Origin: a bacterium
GTDB taxonomy: Bacteria > Babelota > Babeliae > Babelales > Vermiphilaceae
Direction of reading: 5' to 3'
Assembly: GCA_030626185.1 (NCBI GenBank)
Contig: DAOUPL010000034.1
Coordinates: forward strand, 1-9,596
DNA length: 9,596 bases
The translations under genes were made by a program, and so were the position numbers. The notes beneath the pieces were generated by a model, which had not been told where the DNA came from, ran no database searches, and worked only from the letters and a program-made list of their open reading frames with translations. This document shows, piece after piece, positions 6,035-9,596 of the stretch; the stretch's first letter is position 1, and every line of letters begins with the position of its first letter.

Positions 6035-7621
6035 ATGAACTACAAACTACTTCTTTGTACACTTATCACAATTTCACAGATACCCGTAACTGCTGATTGG
6101 GCAACACAAACATTACAAACACTGACACTTGATCAAAAAATTGGCCAACTTTTTATGGTTGCAGCGCACACAGATGAAAATATAAACAAACTTCACGCAT
6201 TTCGCTCGCCGTACACCATGCACAAAAAATATATCGAGCATCTTATAAAAAATTATTATGTTGGCGGCATTATTTATCTTGGTACCAGCGACGCCGAAAA
6301 ACAATTACAACACACAAGGCATTATCAGCAACAAAGTGCTATTCCATTATTAATCGGCCAAGATTGTGAATGGGGTTTTGCCATGCGCTGCAAAGCCACC
6401 ACAAAGTTCCCGTACACGTTAACGCTCGGTGCAATTGCTGATAACAATTTAATTTATGAATGTGGACGAGCAATTGGCAAACAATGCCATGCTGTTGGCG
6501 TACACATTAACTTTGCGCCAGTTTGTGACATAAACAGTGATCCACGAAACCCGATAATTGGCTATCGCTCATTTGGTGCTGATAAACATACCGTTGCACA
6601 AAAAGCATCAGTATTTGCAAATGGTCTAGCTGACGCTGGTGTTATCGCATGCGCAAAGCATTTTCCTGGTCATGGCAATACAAACCAAGATTCTCATCTC
6701 ATGTTGCCGATGATTAACGATGATAAACAAACAATTATGGATCGCGAATTACACCCGTTTAAAGAATTAATTACTAACAATATTCCTGCGGTAATGACCG
6801 CACATCTTGCGATCCCTGCACTTGATAAAAGCAATTGCCCTGCAAGTTGCTCACCAGCAATTGTTACTGATTTATTGCGCAATAAGCTCAACTTTAATGG
6901 TTTAATTATCACTGATGGCCTTGGCATGCGTGGAATTACAAACAAATACAAAAATGGTGACGCCGAACTAAACGCTTTTTTAGCTGGCAACGATATTTTA
7001 TTATGCCCAGTCAATGTTACTAAAGCACACGTAAAAATAAAACAAACAGTTATTGCACAAAACTTGTACGGCAAACTTGATCAACACGTTTTACGTATTT
7101 TGCGTGCAAAAGAAACAATCTTTATTAAACACGATTATCAATTTCCAACAACAATCGATAAAAATGCATTTGCTACCAATAGTTTAATTAAACAACTCTT
7201 TGATAGCGCAATCACCATTGTGCAAAACACACAACAACTAATTCCATTAACACTGCAAAACAATCAACCGATTACGCATCATGCATTTGGCAGTAATCAC
7301 CAAGCGTTTACCAATTTTTTAAAAGAAAGATTTGTGCTAACAAAAGAACATTCTTATTTACAGATAATAACGCTACACCCACCAAGTCATCGCCCACAAG
7401 ATAACTTTGGTGTAAAACAACAAACAATCGATCGCATTAAAAACTTATGCCACAAACAAAAGACAATTCTTATTATTTTTGGCTCACCGTATTTAGCACA
7501 ACAATTTACAAACACACCTGCAACTATTATCGTCGCTTATGAGAATAACGATTATACCCATCGTGCAACACTTAAGGTATTATCTGGAGACATAAAATCA
7601 ATTGGTTTTTTGCCAATATAA
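6035..7621 (+). CDS. Exported GH3 beta-N-acetylhexosaminidase (NagZ-type), 528 aa
   Basis: Glycoside hydrolase family 3 enzyme expected to remove terminal beta-linked N-acetylglucosamine, for example from muropeptides or host glycans. The signature KHFPGHGNTNQDSH (208-221) is diagnostic of the N-acetylglucosaminidase branch; Asp219/His221 form the acid/base dyad and Asp294 in IITDGLGM is the expected nucleophile. Substrate-pocket stretches GQDCEWG (108-114) and YRSFGAD (177-183) are also typical. Residues 1-20 are a signal peptide ending VTA before Asp21, so it acts outside the cytoplasm, unlike E. coli NagZ. After the barrel (to about 365) a second domain of about 160 residues resembles the GH3 C-terminal sandwich, as in the two-domain Bacillus enzyme. 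Sampled G+C (38-43%) is higher than in the neighbouring orphan genes. The start is supported by AAAGGA. I give no symbol because export makes a classical nagZ role uncertain. Confidence 0.9.
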   Translation: MNYKLLLCTLITISQIPVTADWATQTLQTLTLDQKIGQLFMVAAHTDENINKLHAFRSPYTMHKKYIEHLIKNYYVGGIIYLGTSDAEKQLQHTRHYQQQSAIPLLIGQDCEWGFAMRCKATTKFPYTLTLGAIADNNLIYECGRAIGKQCHAVGVHINFAPVCDINSDPRNPIIGYRSFGADKHTVAQKASVFANGLADAGVIACAKHFPGHGNTNQDSHLMLPMINDDKQTIMDRELHPFKELITNNIPAVMTAHLAIPALDKSNCPASCSPAIVTDLLRNKLNFNGLIITDGLGMRGITNKYKNGDAELNAFLAGNDILLCPVNVTKAHVKIKQTVIAQNLYGKLDQHVLRILRAKETIFIKHDYQFPTTIDKNAFATNSLIKQLFDSAITIVQNTQQLIPLTLQNNQPITHHAFGSNHQAFTNFLKERFVLTKEHSYLQIITLHPPSHRPQDNFGVKQQTIDRIKNLCHKQKTILIIFGSPYLAQQFTNTPATIIVAYENNDYTHRATLKVLSGDIKSIGFLPI

Positions 7622-7638
7622 TTTTATTGTTTTATAAT
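7610..7638 (+). promoter_or_regulatory. Near-consensus promoter for the small secreted-protein pair
   Basis: TTGCCA (7610-7615, 5/6) and TATAAT (7633-7638, 6/6) are separated by exactly 17 bp. The -35 lies inside the last codons of the GH3 gene. It is the best-matching sigma70-type promoter in the window and would start transcription about 30 bp before the ATG at 7677. Confidence 0.7.
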
Positions 7639-7676
7639 ACGATGCATGATACAACCAGCTAATGAAAGGAATCATC

Positions 7677-7889
7677 ATGAAATACTCGATACTACTGCTG
7701 ACGTTATGCGTTTTTTCTGTTTACCCAATGAACTTCGATCTTATGAGGATAAAAATAGGATTTTTCAACAGACCCAAGCGATCACAAGTTAAAAACAATT
7801 CTAGCGGAAAATCACCTGTCAACAATAACAACCAAAAAAGCAGTCATAATACAAATCAACAAAAACCATACGAAGAAAAACAAAATTAA
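7677..7889 (+). CDS. Small secreted Asn/Lys-rich protein, copy 1, 70 aa
   Basis: I start at 7677 rather than the in-frame ATG at 7662, because AAAGGA (7665-7670) is six bases before 7677 and overlaps nothing needed by the later start, and because the copy downstream begins with the same residues. Residues 1-18 (MKYSILLLTLCVFSVYPM) are a signal peptide. The mature part of about 52 residues is basic and rich in Asn, Gln, Ser and Lys, probably disordered (for example SPVNNNNQKSSHNTNQQ). No family is recognised. It is the first member of a tandem pair; the 54 nt of signal-peptide DNA match the second copy at 49 positions, while the middles are read in different frames. The role may be a secreted peptide or effector, or decaying DNA; the sequence does not decide. 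Confidence 0.65.
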   Translation: MKYSILLLTLCVFSVYPMNFDLMRIKIGFFNRPKRSQVKNNSSGKSPVNNNNQKSSHNTNQQKPYEEKQN

Positions 7890-7905
7890 CCAAAAGAGAA
7901 TCATT

Positions 7906-8151
7906 ATGAAATACTCGGTGCTACTGCTAACGTTATGCATTTTTTCTATTTACCCAATGCGGAGATCAAATCGCGATGCTTATGTAGGAATAAAAGATCA
8001 TATACGAACACAGCAAGAAGCGATCGAGGAACTCCCTGACGAAGTAAGAAGATGTAGCTCTCTGGACAAAATTCCTGAAAAGCGAATACTACGAGAAAAA
8101 AACTCAAATTTAACGCAAACAAACAATCAAACATCTCACAAAGAAAAATAA
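7906..8151 (+). CDS. Small secreted charged protein, copy 2, 81 aa
   Basis: Second member of the tandem pair. Residues 1-18 (MKYSVLLLTLCIFSIYPM) differ from copy 1 only by three Val/Ile exchanges, a clear shared signal peptide. The mature part of about 63 residues is charged (RRSNRDAYVGIKDH, EEAIEELPDEV-like region, KIPEKRILREK) and quite unlike the Asn-rich body of copy 1, apart from a related Thr/Asn/Gln tail. It starts 16 bp after the copy 1 stop with a weak AGAG-type SD, so it is probably co-transcribed from the promoter at 7610-7638. It ends just before a strong bidirectional terminator. No family is recognised. An open antisense frame covers it but has no matching signals. Confidence 0.65.
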   Translation: MKYSVLLLTLCIFSIYPMRRSNRDAYVGIKDHIRTQQEAIEELPDEVRRCSSLDKIPEKRILREKNSNLTQTNNQTSHKEK

Positions 8152-8159
8152 GATTAACC

Positions 8160-8192
8160 AAAAAAAAGCCTGACTACAATGTCAGGCTTTTT
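8160..8192. terminator. Bidirectional rho-independent terminator
   Basis: The perfect stem GCCTGAC (8168-8174) / GTCAGGC (8181-8187) with a six-base loop is flanked by eight A on the left (8160-8167) and five T on the right (8188-8192). It works in both directions, ending the small-peptide pair on the plus strand and the DUF2807-like gene (stop at 8229) on the minus strand. Confidence 0.92.
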
Positions 8193-8228
8193 ACATTCTG
8201 TAATAAAATGGAATAATGAAAAATTATT

Positions 8229-8834
8229 TTACCACCATTTGCTATCAACTGGACCGTGTTGTCCTTTACCGCGAAGTTTAACTTCACCAGTTACACGTTG
8301 ATACATAAGTTTATTATCTTTATCTACAAAACCATCTAAACGCGCATCGATAACAGCAAACTTAACTATTGAGCCACCACGAATATTAACATCTACTTCT
8401 GGTGCGCTAATTTTACCTTTAAATGTTACATTAGCACCGCCTTTTAATTCAACGTCAAAATCATCATTATCTTTGATCACAATGTCGCCTTCAACTACAC
8501 CTGTAGCACCAGTAACTCTAATGTCTTCAAAGCTTGATGGAATATTTAAATAAATAATGATTGATTCATTAGCCATTTTCTTTTTTGCACCACGTTTACA
8601 TTTGATGTGTATGTTTTCACTACGAATACTTACATTCAAGCATTTCATTGCAGCTTCATCAGCAACAATTCTCATTTTATTGCCCATGTCAGCTGAGTGA
8701 ACCAATTTAAAATTAATGTGCGCGATGGTAAGTTCTTCTACTGGGCGAGATAAATCATACGTTTTGCTTTCTGCGCGAGCACCAATGCTCACCAATGCAG
8801 ACAACAATAACATGTTACGAACTATATTCTTCAT
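8229..8834 (-). CDS. Exported DUF2807/head-GIN-like beta protein, 201 aa
   Basis: Predicted periplasmic or surface protein with repeated short beta strands, like the DUF2807 'head GIN' domain often labelled putative autotransporter adhesin; biochemical function is not established for the family. The signal peptide covers residues 1-21, ending in ARA before ESK. The body shows the typical alternation (LTIAHINFKLV, IRVTGATGVVEGDIVIKDNDDFDVELKGGANVTFKGKI) of a right-handed beta solenoid, a basic patch KCKRGAKKK (78-86), and a terminal WW. It is paralogous to the next gene: VNIRGG...VK...GFVDKDNKLMY (149-178) matches VNVRGA...VK...GSVKRSGNLLW there. A perfect SD (GGAGGA, 8841-8846) lies six bases before the ATG. 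It has its own promoter (8858-8887) and shares the bidirectional terminator at 8160-8192. Confidence 0.75.
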   Translation of the reverse strand: MKNIVRNMLLLSALVSIGARAESKTYDLSRPVEELTIAHINFKLVHSADMGNKMRIVADEAAMKCLNVSIRSENIHIKCKRGAKKKMANESIIIYLNIPSSFEDIRVTGATGVVEGDIVIKDNDDFDVELKGGANVTFKGKISAPEVDVNIRGGSIVKFAVIDARLDGFVDKDNKLMYQRVTGEVKLRGKGQHGPVDSKWW

Positions 8835-8857
8835 ACCAATTCCTCCATTTCATGGTA

Positions 8858-8887
8858 TTTATACTTTTCTTATTATTTAGTTTACAA
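8858..8887 (-). promoter_or_regulatory. Promoter for the DUF2807-like gene
   Basis: On the minus strand TTGTAA (8887-8882, 4/6) and TATAAA (8863-8858, 5/6) are separated by 18 bp. They lie between the upstream gene's terminator and the GGAGGA SD, so this gene can be transcribed independently of its paralog. Confidence 0.5.
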
Positions 8888-8933
8888 AAAGCTCAAGTAA
8901 AAAATCAAGAGTTCTGACAAAAACCCATAAAAA

Positions 8934-8961
8934 TAGGCCCAAACAACACAGCTTGGGCCTA
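8934..8961 (-). terminator. Rho-independent terminator of the right-edge gene
   Basis: The perfect nine-base stem TAGGCCCAA (8934-8942) / TTGGGCCTA (8953-8961) with a 10-base loop is followed on the minus strand by a short T run (five T). It starts 20 bp after the stop of the gene ending at 8981. The large loop and modest T-tract lower confidence a little. Confidence 0.7.
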
Positions 8962-8980
8962 AAACTAAGGATTAACTTAA

Positions 8981-9596
8981 TTAATTATCAAAACGAAGAA
9001 ACTCTTCAACTGGGCTATCTTGCCACCAGCCATTATCTTTAGCAACAGAAACATTATCTGCTAGTGATGATTTATCTATTTTAAGATCATCTTTATTGCC
9101 ACCAAGGCTAGCCCATAACAAGTTTCCAGATCGTTTCACTGAACCACTAATATTTTGTGCGATAGAGCCAATTTTTACATAAGCGCCTCTAACGTTAACA
9201 AAAGCCTTATTAGAATTTAAATTAAATCCATCAAAATTGCTACCACCATCAACGCGTTTTAACTCGAGTTTGTCTGTACGTCCTGCAATTAACAATTTAC
9301 TTTTAGCGCGCAAATCAACTTCAACTTCTTTGCCAGCAACATAATCTACACGTGCCCCAGAGTTGTTAAGGATAACTTCTAAATCACCTTCTATTTTTTG
9401 CACATGAAAGCGTGATTTCTTTTTACCAATAATTGTTACTTCTTCAGCTTGAATACCGCCAACATCTAACGAACTATTAGTTAATCTAATGGTAATGTCA
9501 TCAAATGGTTCTTTTTCAACTTCATCTTTATCATCATTCATAATCGTTACTTTACCCGCTAACGCACCATGCGCATTAGTCAGATCAAGATTTTCA
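8981..9596 (-). CDS. DUF2807-like beta protein, 5'-truncated by window edge
   Basis: The frame is open from the right edge to the TAA at 8983-8981, giving 204 visible residues. The Met at 9541 is probably internal, because the 18 codons before it (ENLDLTNAHGALAGKVTI) continue the same beta-strand pattern and no signal peptide follows that Met. The protein is a run of short alternating strands (IRLTNSSLDVGGIQAEEVTIIG, LEVILNNSGARVDYV, VEVDLRAKSKLLIAG) and is paralogous to the 201-residue neighbour. The best match is around VNVRGAYVKIG and GSVKRSGNLLW; it also has a WW pair near the end, here followed by 12 more residues (QDSPVEEFLRFDN-like tail). It is transcribed from outside the window and ends at its own hairpin. 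Probably exported, but the signal peptide is not visible. Confidence 0.75.
   Translation of the reverse strand, partial: ENLDLTNAHGALAGKVTIMNDDKDEVEKEPFDDITIRLTNSSLDVGGIQAEEVTIIGKKKSRFHVQKIEGDLEVILNNSGARVDYVAGKEVEVDLRAKSKLLIAGRTDKLELKRVDGGSNFDGFNLNSNKAFVNVRGAYVKIGSIAQNISGSVKRSGNLLWASLGGNKDDLKIDKSSLADNVSVAKDNGWWQDSPVEEFLRFDN

Larger units (their letters stand above)
7671..8163 (+). repeat. Tandem duplication of a secreted-peptide cassette
   Basis: Two units of about 230-270 bp. Signal-peptide blocks 7677-7730 and 7906-7959 differ at 5 of 54 bases, all A/G transitions. The 3' blocks 7873-7895 and 8141-8163 (end of gene plus the bases after the stop) differ at 2 of 23, also transitions. In between, similar DNA such as CTTATG..AGG..ATAAAA and AAGCGATC can be aligned only with small indels, so the encoded residues differ although the C-terminal frame is restored. 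Confidence 0.7.

Noticed and set aside
6694..7074. 126-residue open frame on the minus strand inside the GH3 gene
   Set aside because: It is antisense to an intact enzyme domain with catalytic motifs and has no SD or promoter of its own.
7946..8161. 71-residue minus-strand frame across the second small secreted-protein gene
   Set aside because: It begins inside the terminator region. The plus-strand frame has the leader shared with its paralog, which supports plus-strand coding.
1..9596. CRISPR array, tRNA, rRNA, insertion sequence or toxin-antitoxin module
   Set aside because: No regularly spaced repeats, no cloverleaf-like or rRNA stretches, no transposase motifs and no paired small toxin/antitoxin genes were seen. 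The small tandem genes both have leaders, unlike a typical module.

Overview
The window looks like a low-GC bacterial chromosome segment. Sampled lines run from about 28% to 55% G+C, and most fall between 30% and 40%. TGA and TAA act as stops, translation signals are AGGA-type, and rho-independent terminators are present. Most proteins begin with a Sec-type signal peptide, and many are short secreted proteins I cannot place in a family. This fits a host-associated bacterium with a Gram-negative envelope. The style resembles Candidatus Dependentiae (TM6/Babeliae), but that is an inference from gene style, not from a marker gene.

Layout, left to right. (1) 1-1175, plus strand: two orphan genes joined by an ATGA overlap. 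The first is cut by the left edge. (2) 4635-1160, minus strand: a complete four-gene TroABCD/MntABC-class manganese/zinc ABC importer in the order binding protein, ATPase, permease, permease. The last three genes are joined by ATGA overlaps. Its last gene runs 16 bp tail-to-tail into the orphan gene from the left. (3) 4636-4975: a 340-bp divergent intergenic region. It holds a consensus -35 with a 9+4+9 perfect palindrome over the presumed -10, and a 45-nt stretch resembling a decayed copy of the importer's Walker A coding region. (4) 4976-5920: an exported M48-type zinc metalloprotease, followed by a terminator. (5) 6035-7621: an exported GH3 beta-N-acetylhexosaminidase of the NagZ type. (6) 7677-8151: two tandem small secreted-protein genes with nearly identical signal-peptide DNA and conserved 3' ends but different middles, read from a near-consensus promoter buried in the end of the GH3 gene. 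(7) 8229-9596, minus strand: two paralogous exported DUF2807-like (head-GIN-type) proteins, each ahead of its own terminator. The second is cut by the right edge.

The four tro products should form one periplasm-to-cytoplasm metal uptake machine. The metalloprotease transcribed divergently from it is probably a zinc enzyme, and the palindrome between them is the best candidate for local regulation. The remaining genes make an exported set (protease, amino-sugar hydrolase, small peptides, beta-structured surface proteins) suited to envelope maintenance or host contact. No CRISPR array, tRNA, rRNA, transposase or complete new defence system was seen. The least ordinary items are the tandem secreted-peptide cassettes, the promoter palindrome and the P-loop relic.
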